Source: Temnothorax longispinosus (Eukaryota; Arthropoda; Insecta; Hymenoptera; Formicidae). From it: a stretch of 64,000 bases of DNA. Positions within the stretch are counted from its first letter, which is position 1; each line of letters opens with the position of its first letter. Positions 1 through 11,800 of the stretch are shown here, piece after piece. A program made the position numbers and the translations under genes. Location: assembly GCF_030848805.1 (NCBI RefSeq), contig NC_092366.1, positions 558,001-622,000 of the forward strand, read 5' to 3'. The notes under the pieces are model-generated. The model made no database searches and was not told the DNA's origin. It was given only the letters and a program-made list of their open reading frames with translations.

Positions 1-1425
1 ATGGCGGAAATAATGAATAGCACTCGGTCGCTCGCAATCGTTATATATCAAATCGCGCTTTGGATCAAATCCACATATTCGATTTAATCCGCGCATCGAT
101 CAAACTATAAAACTCGCCATTAAATCCGTAAACAATATTCGCCTCGTGCATCATTTACCATCTTCATCCGATTGTCCGCGTTTACATACGTATGCTTTGT
201 GATATGCGTTACAGAGATGAACGCGTATCGCAGTCATTCCTTCGTCGTGCCTTCGTTATCGCGACCTGCTAATTTGCCGTGACTCGTTGACTTTGACGTC
301 ACGACTGCGTCTTAATAACGCGAGATCATCAATTACCGCTATATAACATTTCAATAGGCAGATTTAATGTTTTTTATATTTAATATTTTATATGATAATT
401 TCATACTTGTCGCATTTCAACGCGATGATATAATATATTAATTCAATAAAATATAAATAATTGGATGTAGTTTCAATTTAAATATTAGAAATTTTCATGT
501 AACAATTTCACCATTCTGTATCCTTCTCGATATCTCTTTATTAGTTTATTGACACAGTTTTGCGTGAAAGTTGTCCAATTGCCCAGCGACAAGGGATTCA
601 TCTCGCAACTTGAAGGCACCGCGCTGCGGCGGACTCTCGTGTCTCTGTCGATCTGCGGGATTAAGTAGATCCGCGGTTTCGCACGGCTTGTCGCTGAAGT
701 GCGCGCGGCTCCGTGGGTTTGCGTACTTTTAATTACGGCGGAGCGGCCGTGTTTATCGGATATTCCCTTTGACGCAAGAAATTGGAAAAGTTTCGGCGGA
801 CGTTTCTATTCGACAAACGCCCGCGCGGAAGTTTAGGGATCCGCGGCCATTCCACTTACTTAAAAGCAACCCCCCCTTCCGTCACCGTCTCTCTGTTTGC
901 GAGCGACACTATCCCGGCTACCCCCTTCCAGCCGTTCGCAACGACCGCTGTCGCAATGGAGATGAATACGGCCGAATCCATTCGCGAAATCGTCGGCCTA
1001 GAAAAGAATCCCTGATTCGCCTGAGCGGAGGTCGGTCCGGCCGCGACCGGCGTTTCTGGTTCGCGCGATAAGGAGCTTAACTTCCCTTTGGTACTTTATC
1101 TTCGAGGTCGTGGAGAGAACGACGACATAAGCGCTTGAAGTTGATCGCGCGAAATGTCCCATGGCGGACCGTAGCGACGAATAGGTCCGTTTATAGGTAC
1201 CATTTGTACCCGCGGGGTTTATTACGTAAATTTGTTTGAATAAGTTTCCCTTTATAAATGTCTATTACACGAGTACCAGTGCTCACGAAATTGCGTTGTA
1301 TCCGACTATCCGTACGTTGGAAGTTCTGTGTGTGTTCCGTCTTCTACATTCTGTTCTACATTCTGTTCTCTGTATCGTCTCTCTTTCAGCAAGTTACCGT
1401 ACCAGCTCGTTTTCGTACCGGAGAA

Positions 1426-1830
1426 TCAAGTTAATACTCCATGAATGAAAGCGAAACATCTTGCGCCTAACACATTTCCATCCCTCCTGTCGCGAAGTCA
1501 CGGGGCATTTAGCTAATATCTCGATAAATGGACGCGACCGGCGGAACATCTTGCGCTCTTCTAACATTCCTCTCTCATCGCTCTCGGGTCGTACGATGAC
1601 ATTGGCGGTTCTTGTTCCCGTGATATCGAGTTAATACTCCTTGAATGGATGCAATGTCGAAACATCTTACTCGTAATATCTCCTTCTTGATTCATGGGAC
1701 GACTTTGACTATTCTCGTTCAATGTTGTCGAGTTAATGCGCGCTGAATAGAGAACCAAACATCTTGCTCCGTTCAGCGAATGGCGAATGTTAAATTTCTC
1801 TCCTTTTCGCATTTGGTTGACGCACCTATT
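1426..1830. repeat. degenerate ~100-bp tandem repeat, four units
   Basis: Units begin near 1426, 1519, 1626 and 1728. Each carries a block like TCGAGTTAATACTCCNTGAA followed some 20-35 bases later by AAACATCTTGCGC (seen near 1454, 1543, 1660 and 1756). Units 1, 3 and 4 share the first block best. All four share RRAACATCTT or close variants. The rest of each unit has diverged, so this is an old minisatellite. Confidence 0.65.
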
Positions 1831-3112
1831 GCTGTATAGTCCATTGAAGAATCTTATCGTATGATATGCGGTTGCGCATTGGCCGATTAGCATTCGTATA
1901 CGAGAATTTAATGCAACGCGCGGAGCGATAATCGAAATAACACGTGCCTCTAATGAGGCGTGCATGTGCGTTTAAAATTGCCGACGCGTGCCCCCGCAAA
2001 ATTTTCCCGAGTGAATCTCAGTCACTTTAGCGGCAGCGAGCCCGAATCTGCATCGTAATAGGTCACGGTTCGCTTACGGTTAGTAACGACCCTTAAATCG
2101 TTGATAGATGCGCGGACATGCGACGGATACGGGAGTTAGAGTGCAAGGAGGGTGGACAGGCAGCGGTCTATCCCCTTCTAAAATTTATGACAACGTTCAT
2201 CACAAACGCGGTATCGGGATATGTCTCCGCGCAATATTTGCTACAATTACACGCCGACGTTTTTTATCAATCAAAATAATGCAAGTCTTTTACGATTTTT
2301 TTGACACTCAAGACATATACTTGTATATAAAATTAATTTGTACATAAATTTGCATAAATTATTATTTTTTATGCAATGAATTATATGCAAACTAATTTGA
2401 TTTATATTTCTTAATATAATCAAATTTCTTTGTATAATGTTTTAAAGTCAACACATATTTTGTTATGTTAACGATAATTACAATGAGGAAAATGTAAAAT
2501 TAACTGTACTTTAATAATTGCCCGAGAAAAAAAAAGTACAAATTGTTTTCAGATATCTACTTGTATTGGCAATTAGTTTGAAACGCATTAAGAATTCAGG
2601 AACCGCAAACATTTGCGGGCCTTGCTTAAACGAAAGAATTAATCTACCTCTCTCATTCCACTTTACGCTCGTACTCTCCTTTTAAAACGGCCGCTATTGC
2701 TTCTCAACTCGTCGAACCGTGAAACTCCCGCAAAACTCGTCCGACCGCAGCGTTCGCGAGTTCACAAAATAGTATAAGTAAAGGCCTGCGCTTTGTTTTA
2801 CGGTTTTACTGGGGAGATTTCTCGTTCTCCTCATCCATCCTTGTTAATGAAGCGCTTAAAACCGCCTCCATCTCGCGATGATACCATTTTGTGTTGACAT
2901 TTTTAATTACTTCCATTCCTTCGCTGATTTTATTCTCTAAAAATGTCGCTCTGTAATTTTACCTTTAATTCTTTCGCACTCAACGATCGCAGTTATAAGC
3001 GCACTTTTTCATTTGTATTTATAGGAATACGTTTGTGTATTTTTGAAGTCACTTGACAAACTCGCGTTCTAGTTTACATATAATTATTTATAATTTACAA
3101 GATAAATAAGCC

Positions 3113-3743
3113 TCCATGCAAGAGAGATGTAAGTCGACTTACATCCCTATTTTTTTGTTGCAAAAAGGAGATAAGCTTACAACCTTATAAGTTTGATGGG
3201 CAAAGAAAAGCGCATTCAAAAAGCCTGCCAAAAGCGGGCTAAGAAAACTGTCAGAGTTGGAACACTGTAAACCGGAGCCAAGTAAATATCAAAAGAGAAA
3301 TAGAGGGATGTAAGAAAATGCTTACAATACGTCTCCGAAAGGAACCACCAGTTTTACACGGACGCACGAAGCTGAAAGAAGCCCATGAAGATACTGGTAC
3401 AAAGCGCCAATGACGACTCTGATCCGGATATTTAGATAATATTTATATTGTAATTGGTTTTTTGTACTAAATTTTTATTTTGAAGTAATGTGTTTCTATT
3501 TTTTCCTCAAAACTACTATTGTTATGCAATATATATAGGGATATAAGTATCATTAAACAAGAGTGTTTTTTTTTACACTTTTTGCCATATATTTAAAATA
3601 AATATTTTTACTTATTACAAGAATATAAAAGTTTCAGAAAAAATTAAGGCGAATTTTTACACCACTTTTTATTTTAATAATTTGGCAGTTACTGTTAAAA
3701 GTAATTTTTCTCAAAATGGAGTTCGACTTACATCCCACATGGA
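3113..3743. mobile_element. putative non-autonomous DNA transposon with inverted ends
   Basis: The left end reads TCCATG..GAGATGTAAGTCGA (3113-3136) and the right end, reverse complemented, TCCATGTGGGATGTAAGTCGA (3723-3743), so a 13-of-14 match plus an outer TCCATG. The left end also contains the perfect 20-bp palindrome GATGTAAGTCGACTTACATC at 3126-3145, so the 14-nt string TCGACTTACATCCC occurs at both ends. An internal GGGATGTAAG is at 3305. The stretch 3180-3420 is less AT-rich and could be a transposase relic, but no frame is recognisable. Confidence 0.5.
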
Positions 3744-5339
3744 AGCTCTCAATCTTATAAATAAAGCTTTCTAGAAAAAAGTGTATAATATATAATTATA
3801 TAAAATTTATCTTTATAAAGAATTAGCTCAACATTTCTTCTAATAAATAAAACTTCTGTAGTCTACAGCATGTATTTATCTAACCGTTTTTCGCTGATAT
3901 CGATTGCAACGCTGTGCCATGCTTTGAGAGTAATTGTTTGCGACCCAATATTTAATACCTTCCATTTGAGAGAAGATGCGCCGCGGTCTAATTCGATGTA
4001 ACTTTCCGATACACCGACTCGATGCAATAAAAGGAGAAAAACGAGGAAAAGAGGACGTGCTTCGCTTGCGCTTCTCGATGGATCGAAGACGCTTCGCGTT
4101 CGCACGTTCGAGAGCAACGTCGTGGGGAAAGGAGACAACGCGGGGCAGACATAAGCCATTTAGATTTTAGCAAGAAGTTTCGTGTTACGCGTAATACTTA
4201 CGGCACTTCGATATTTTTGGAGCGTTACCGCAAAATGCATCCGCAAAGTTTCATGTAGAATTCCAGACGTCTTCGAATTCCGCGAGTTGAATGAATTAAT
4301 CTCTCTATATATGATTAACCATGAAACAAATGTTTTTGTAATTGTCTGATGGATTTATGGCATGTGCTCTTTTTTATGTATTTTTAAATTTTAATTTATT
4401 TAATGATACTATTTAATGACATTGGATAATATTTTATTTACTTACGTTTTAACTTTTAATAATTCTTTTATGTTCGCATTTTTGCATTTGTAAAAATTGT
4501 ATTGTTATATATTGTTTTAAAGCCAAAATTTACGCTCTCAATCTTTCGAAAGTGTTTCCCGATAATACCGATGACAATTGATATTTAATTTATCCGATAG
4601 ATATGCTATTATATTGGAAAAATTAATTGATATCTTTCAAACGACGGCGGTTTTCCGCAACCGCGATGTTATTAAATAACTCGTCGCGATTAATATCGCG
4701 AAACAAAACGATTTTTATGAACTCGCGGATAATGAGTTTAATATATACCCAATGGATTTTTCGGGAGGACACTATTAACAATACGTGTTGCTTTGAACTA
4801 ATCACCTAATAACTTTTTCAAGACATATACTTGTTATTACATATATTCAATTGTATGTCATATTTGAAGTAATATTTAATCAAAAAATGACCTATCTGAC
4901 AAATCAAAAATGCCAACAAAACTCACGCGATCTAGAAAAACGTGAGTACGAACAAAATCAAACGTTCTCCACATTCTTAAATAGAAACTTTTCCCTCAAC
5001 TTTTTCCGGATTTGGTGAGAAAAATTTCGTGCGTGTCTCTCGCGCTCCCTCTCTCTTTTTTTCTCTCTCTCTCTTTCGACGGGACACGTCCTGAATCCGA
5101 AGACACATCGCTCCGTTCGAGTTCTCCATGCGACTGAACAAGCTGAGAGGCCGGGAACATAAGCTACTTGGATTTCAACGAGGAGTGTTGCGTTACTTTC
5201 ACGAAAAGCGGACGCCTCGACGACATTCTCCGCGTTCTTCGTCTCGGAATCTCTTCAAACGGATTGCACCCGTAGCTAACAAATACATTTGCGCGAGCGT
5301 CGCGTTTGTCCTGAAGAACTAAACAAACGAATCCACTTT

Positions 5340-5386
<47 letters not shown>

Positions 5387-5970
5387 TTCTTTTTTTTACT
5401 TTTTTGTCTGTAACGTCTTTTGGTAAATGTAATGATCTGATTTTTAGTAGAACTTTATCTCTGCGATATCACTATACTTTGCGTCTTTGAGGTATGATCG
5501 TGAATCATCGCGAATGGAACATCAAGAGGATCGAGAGCCTTTTGTACGTTGCCTTTGTACATCTTCGCCGTGTTCCGTCGTAGGTTTCTCTTCTTCATCG
5601 AGCACTCGCTGCGTCAATTTCGTTGGGGACGGCGAGAAAATAGTTGAGATATGAGGGACTTTGGGATATCCCAAGTTTTTGCATTTCGGTCGCCGGTCGA
5701 AACCGTAGCCTGCCGCCTTGCCGTAACTTGGCGGGAAGTTTCATCTTGGCGAAAATCAAAGAGAAACCTTCCGAGAAACTTAATTTCTACAATTTAATTA
5801 TACAGCAGATGAAGCGTACTTTACTTCAAAACTGAGACGAAAATTGTTTATCTAAATTTTTAATTTATTTTACAATTGTGTACACCTCGAGACGCTTCTG
5901 CTCCAATTTGGCGATCGCAACTTAGGGCGTTATTCATTGTCAGTCATTGTCCAACCGAAAATAACACGTT

Positions 5971-6232
5971 TACACTGTTGAATTCATAGGATTAAATTAA
6001 ACTCAATTTTAAGTAATTTTTAACTATTCCATAGGTCGCTACTGCTCCTACTCAATATATGTAGTTAATTTAACTAAAACAATGTTAATTTGACTAAACC
6101 AATGGAGTTAAAATAATCCTATTTTGTTTCAAACTATTAATACATTTTGATGCACATGCTAGTTAAAAATAACAAAATAAATCTTACTCATGGTATTGGT
6201 TTAAATTTCATTCTCTAACCTTTAACAGTGTA
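5971..6232. mobile_element. MITE, family A, copy 1
   Basis: Begins TACACTGTTGAATTCATAG and ends TTTAACAGTGTA, a terminal inverted repeat of about 12 bp with TA at both ends, the target duplication typical of Tc1/mariner-derived MITEs. It is 262 bp. Internal blocks GGTCGCTACTGCTCCTACT, TTAATTTAACTAAAAC and TTAATTTGACTAAAC recur in the copy at 60898-61137. A shorter relative is at 48400-48587. Confidence 0.75.
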
Positions 6233-6951
6233 GCTTACTCGATGTAAGCCGAGATTTAAATTCCACGTAAAATTTTTAATTAAATTTGTTTACGTGATGT
6301 CTTTTCTTGAAATGTAGGATACGTTAATATAGAATCAGGTCAACGCTTGGCAAAAATATCTGGACCCGTGACGTTCGTCGTCGTATTTCTGTCGAGGTTC
6401 GCGTTAATATTTGGAAACGAAAGCCGAATACACTGACGAGACTGATAAAAAAATACGCTACGTTTAAACAAACGGGGAGTGGAGAAAGGCGACCCTCAAC
6501 GAATGATTGGTTTCGGCGCCGCGGGCCATTAGCAAACACCTGAAGCTTCTCGCCCCGCTGCTGGAGTTTCTTCGCCTCGAAGGAGAACTTTCAGCGGTGA
6601 AAGAAGAGCACAATCGGGGGTTAACAAACTCATCCATTTCGAGCTCTCGTTCTGACCCGTCCTGCAGTTTTTAAGCCTTTTTTTGCCACCCGGCCACGCT
6701 CGTCGTGCCGGCTGCAACGCCAAAAACCCGATTAACAGTCGGCGATTGGAATCGGCTGCTTTTTGTGCTGCATTGTGGAACTTCGCGCGGTATTTCGAGC
6801 GAACAGAATATCGACGATTCGACTCTGCGGTCAGGCATTTCCGGATTTCGCTTTGAAGCCGAAGAATTTCGCGATTGTTAATTTGAATAATTGCAAAACA
6901 TGCAGGCCAATCGATGTATTAACAAAAGAAAATTTTTCTATGACATCAGAG

Positions 6952-7053
6952 GTTGCGTTTCTCTATATTCACTACCAGTACCGAAAATCTATAGTATACA
7001 CGTGACGTAAACTATAGATTTTCAATACTGACAGTGAATATCGAAACGCAGCT
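6952..7053. ncRNA. pre-miRNA-like hairpin (candidate)
   Basis: Arms 6952-6995 and 7011-7053 are reverse complements with a few internal mismatches and one 2-nt bulge, around a 15-nt loop ATACACGTGACGTAA. The stem next to the loop (AAAATCTATAGT, 12 bp) is perfect. The size of about 100 nt and the scattered small internal loops resemble a miRNA precursor, but a tiny foldback element would look the same. Expression is unknown. Confidence 0.35.
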
Positions 7054-8661
7054 TAAATGTATAAAACGCTGGTATCGCTATTTATATTTTGATGCACACG
7101 TGCACACAGTTCAATTTTTACTTTATTTAAATACATTACGTAATATATTAAAGTATACAAAATATTAAAATTGAAATATATTAAATATCATATATATATA
7201 TACAGAAAATTTTGATTATAATTTGAAGTTTCCATTACTTATACGCGGTCGCAGGATATTGCGTTTATGGAGTATCAACATGAGAATAAAGATTCTTTGA
7301 CAGCATCCTTCCGTAAATTTTCTCACTCTGCTCGTCTTATAATACACGTAAAGGCTTTCTCGGGAGAGGTTTTACGTAGCCACCAAGAGTATCGTTTTCT
7401 CGGAATAAAGTAATCAGTGAGGCGAGCGGCGGCCGCGGAGAGGGATGGAGGACGCGGGCTGAAAAAATTGATGAGGGACTGTTGCATGAATTTTACGCCA
7501 CACCGGCGTCGTTACTTTGAAAAACACCTGCACTTGGAAGGATGCTGAGAAACTCTTCCTTAAAGTCTATTAAACGTCTTTAATGAGACGATCTTGGTAT
7601 ACCAACAGCAGTTTTATTTTATTATTATCTCTCTCAATTTATATCTTTTATTTTTATTCGTTATCTTTTCAGACCGGTGTTTCCATTGTCAATAAATTTA
7701 TTTAAATCCAGTTTTAAATGTGACCTGTTTAAAGAATTCTTGTGCAAAGGCAGAGAGAGAGAGTGAGACCTCTATTCCATTTCTCACGTTCTAAAGTAAA
7801 TGCAAAGAGTAATCAAATTCATATTAGAAGGCACTGGGAACCAAGTGTCGTTTTACGTATACGCGCGTAACTTTACTTAACGAACGGGTTTTGATCGCTC
7901 CGCCTGTAAATCACCCAATTCCTAGACATAGATTTTCGTTCCGGTATAGAGACCTCGCGAGTACTTTCCTGTAATGCGCGAGAAATTTTCGAGGTGAAAC
8001 TCCCGGAGGATGTTCCACCAGAGTTCATTCGTCCGTGGCGTACGACGTCTCGAACGGTTTCGAATTTGAATTTCTGTATTCGTACCGAGAGATAGAGTTC
8101 GGGTCGCTTCAAACTCAACCGGATAAGCTCCGGCAGAAACTCTCCCGGTAATGGGAATCATCGAGCGGGAAGAATCGATTTCCTTATGAAAAGCGCGACG
8201 TGACCGAGATTTTATATACGTTGGAGTTAATCACACTACGTGTTTCGATCGAGTTTGAAATTCCCATATTTTGTATAACATTCCGTCTCGCCGGTTAACG
8301 CATAATTTATCGCATTGTCGCGCCGCAATCCGATTTGCACGAGTTCCCAGCAATTATCGATATGTCATTAAGCTATCTGTTCTCAATTACGCATTTTGAT
8401 GATTTCTAATTTGCGCCGACTGAACGCTCGATTATTACACGAATTTCTCTTTTTACTTAACTCGACGTTACCGTGGATGTCGATTAATTTGACTAATTAC
8501 GCCATTGTCGGAGAGATTTTTGCTATCTTTGGCCTTTAAAAGGAATTAGTTAGTCAGAGCTTTTAAGAGATTTATGTAAAATCCAATATTCCCGGCGTTA
8601 AAATTTCATTAAAGTGTGTCGATAAATAAATCCCATTAACGAGCCTTATTGTTTTTGGCAG

Positions 8662-8831
8662 AATGCGCGGCCAAGAACGGAAGATCTGTAGTGGAGCACC
8701 ATCCGTCCTCCTACTGGGAGCAACCCTTTAGTCAGCCTTACTTCGACAACACGACAAAGAGGGAGACCACAACCACCGTCGGGCAATCCGCTTACCTGCA
8801 CTGCAGGGTGCGCAATCTTGGCGATCGTGCG
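8662..8831 (+). CDS. dpr: dpr exon A: N-terminal flank and first half of Ig1
   Basis: Acceptor TTTTTGGCAG precedes 8662 and donor GTAAGT follows at 8832. The exon opens with AA, completing a codon begun upstream, then encodes CAAKNGRSVVEHH, the strand-A motif QPYFDNTTKRE and the Ig1 B strand SAYLHCRVRNLGDRA. It ends in phase 0. The cysteine in LHC is the first half of the Ig1 disulfide. The stretch before QPYF is poorly conserved in the family. The open frame runs back to 8649 through the acceptor, but no ATG lies there, so this is an internal exon and not the start. Confidence 0.95.
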
Positions 8832-11800
8832 GTAAGTTCCAAGTTTCCTTATCAAGAACCCGTCGTTGTAATAACAGCGCCCGAGTTTGGGAACGCTGTG
8901 TATTTCGCGAGTATAGATTAAGATCGCGAGTCCGTTAAACATCGCAATAAGACTTTGATTTCGAAGATTATTTCGTTTTATTTCGTTTTATGAGATATTT
9001 ATACTTTGTACAGTTGAAAATCATATTTATTACAGTTGAGTCTCTCCAAAGTATTTTTACATCGCATTTTAAATCTTCTTTTGAATCAGTCAATTTTTTT
9101 TAATATACTTATGTTTCCTGATTTATTATTTGTATCGCGATAACAAAGATTGCTGTTTTTTTTATTTCGTGAGAATTATTCAAAGATTTGTTTCAGTCAA
9201 AATGTACCATCGTTACAACGATAATATTGTTCGCTTCTCCAGTATAATCCAACCAAGCACAATTTTAGTAAACTTACCATCGGGAAGATTACAGACAGAA
9301 CGTGCAAGTCGAGAATTCGGAAAATATTGCGGAATTATTTTGCTCGAATCTATACGGTAGTCAATAATCTTGCTGCGCTGTCGATGTCGCCCATGTTTTT
9401 AGAAAAAAAAAATTAATTAACCGATTGTAATCTTCTTATTATGTAAATTATGCAAAGCTTGGTGGACGCTTTAACGTTCGATTATGCGTCAACAAGTCCT
9501 CGCGATTAAATTTCGCCATTATGAGAGGATTCAATGAAGCGAAAGCGCAACAAATTTGTCGTTGCAAAATTAAATCGCGGACGCTCATTTCGGTAATCGC
9601 GAAATTTTCAATTATGTTATCATTTTACGCGAAGTGTATTTTTCAAATTCTATCGCGTGTTCTTTTGCGCGTTGCTCCACGCTGGCGTTGATAAATTTAA
9701 CGTACGTGCGGGCGCGTGAAAGTCTCCCCCACGATCGGAATCACGCAATTCGAAGTCAAATAAATTCGCAGTTACGGCGTCGGCGGAGGCATTAATCCGC
9801 AATCGTTTCTCGACAAACTTCGCCGCTCTCTTTGCTAATGCACTTGCACGACCTGCAATTCGCGTATATACGAGTTCATTCCTCATTTACCCACGCGACA
9901 TCGCCTCGCACTTTTACAGTAACCTAGTTCACATCTTCGCGCGCGCAAGGCTTTTGTAACGCCTTTTCGCGTTCTTTTTTTTTCTTCCCTATTTCCGCCC
10001 GCGAACTCGCAGGGCAAGTATAACTCTTCACGGTTCAACGTGCGCATACATTTTCTCGCGCAAATTTAGAAAATTAACAAAGCTTTAATAACACACGATC
10101 TTCTGTTCGAAATATTTCAAACTATGATCATTGTACCGCGAAACATTATTTCTAGCGGGAAATAATCAGAAAGTTTATATTTGACTGACATTTGTTAAAT
10201 TGTTACGCAATCTAATTGTGCCGTAGAAAATTAATTCTTTGTGTGGGAGCTCTTTGACGTTATATTACTGAGGGGACAAAACAAAAAAAAACACATTTTT
10301 ACAAAGAAAATAATTTATATTCTTTTCAAAATTTCTTTTTTATTTCATTTTATTTTTTAATAAATCGCTTTTATACACCGCTGCCCGTTTAATTCACGTC
10401 CCATCATTGTTCGGTCACGTGAAGTGGCAAAGTGGTGTACGTAAACGTTATAATAAAAGGTGGAGGTATTGCGCATACTAAACACATAGTCGCGACATTT
10501 TTTCAGGCGGTTTAGTGAATTATTAGGCCGCTCGGGCCCGCGCTGTTTAACCCGGTATTCATCACTCGCGGTCCTAATGCAAAGTAATTTCGCGGATAGG
10601 CGCATAGGTCACCCGGGCGAACGGTGACATTACGCGTTATCGGCCCGCTGCTCATGCATCACCGCATGACGCACAGGAACCCGTCAGAGTCCAATCACCG
10701 ATCGTAATCGCCGATAAATCAAATTTCTCTCGCGCCCTGCCGCTTCGCCCCTCTGCGGATCTCTCTCCCTTTAGCTCCCTTCCGCCATTCACAGCCACGC
10801 CATCGGCCTTCAATAACGCGGCGTACGCACATGCATCTGGACGTTTATATTTGCGATCGTAGAATCAGCACGACCATCGCGATTGCGCTTCACCTAAGCG
10901 CCTTGATTTCGCACCGGTGACAGATTGTCGCGCGACAGCCGGCTGTCAGTCGAAGGTTTTCTCTCTCATGCGCATTTGCGTGTGCATAATGCCATCAGAA
11001 AAACCGATAATTACACCAATGAAGAATTTCAACGTTAGTGTTTTAATCTTTAAATCTTGATATCTTTTATTTGCGGAATATACACAGAAAAAAAAGAAGT
11101 GTCAAATCAAAATTTATATACTCATACATACTTACGCAATAATCTATGATCTTCTTATGAGAATTTCAACTTTTTACTTCAACTTTTTTTTTCTTGGTTG
11201 AACTGAATATGAAATTACTTCATTCAAGTAAGTTTTCTTCGTTTAATCGCAATGTAATCTTGTTTCAAGATTCTTATGTTAAAACTATTTTTATGTTAAA
11301 ACTAAAAATATTTTTAAATTAAGAATATTCTTTTTTTTCTGTGTAGTTTAGCGATGTTTCACACTTTATTTTACGCTGATATATTTTTAAAAGCGGAATG
11401 TACGTTTAAGACCGTGACATAGAATCTGTGCGACATAACGTCGAACTTCTCGGTTTAATGTCCAGCTTGAGTGTATCTTGCTACAACAGCAGGTGTCTCT
11501 TGATTGCGCAGGTCTCGTGGATCAGGCAGCGGGATTTGCATATCCTCACTGTTGGCATCCTAACGTACACAAACGACCAGCGTTTCCAATCGTTGCACAG
11601 CGATGGTAGCGACGAGTGGACCTTGAAAATCAGTTCGCCGCAAGTGCGAGACAGTGGAATCTACGAATGTCAAGTCTCGACAGAGCCGAAAATTAGTCAA
11701 GCTTTCAACTTGAGCGTAGTAGGTATGTGCACATATATATCTCTTCTTTTATACGATAAGATTCAATCGCTAGTTTTAAGTAAATCTACTGGATTTTGAT

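Larger units (their letters stand above)
1..8661. other. probable upstream intron of dpr; no coding exon recognised
   Basis: The first visible dpr exon needs a preceding exon ending in phase 1. I looked for an ATG, hydrophobic leader and GT donor here and found none convincing, so this stretch is most simply intron, with the signal-peptide exon left of the window. It mixes CpG-rich blocks (600-1200, 2640-2900, 7380-7500) with AT-rich sequence. A perfect CRE-type site TGACGTCA lies at 294-301. Repeats inside it are listed separately. Confidence 0.5.

Noticed and set aside
1..87. ATG at base 1 with a short open frame.
   Set aside because: No hydrophobic signal sequence and a stop after about 28 codons without a suitable donor; not the dpr leader.
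3180..3430. Possible transposase C-terminus within the inverted-repeat element.
   Set aside because: Every frame has several stops and no recognised transposase motif, so only the element outline is reported.
7310..7545. Inverted pair AGCATCCTTCC near 7310 and GGAAGGATGCT near 7536.
   Set aside because: Only 11 bp with no wider pairing; could be chance.
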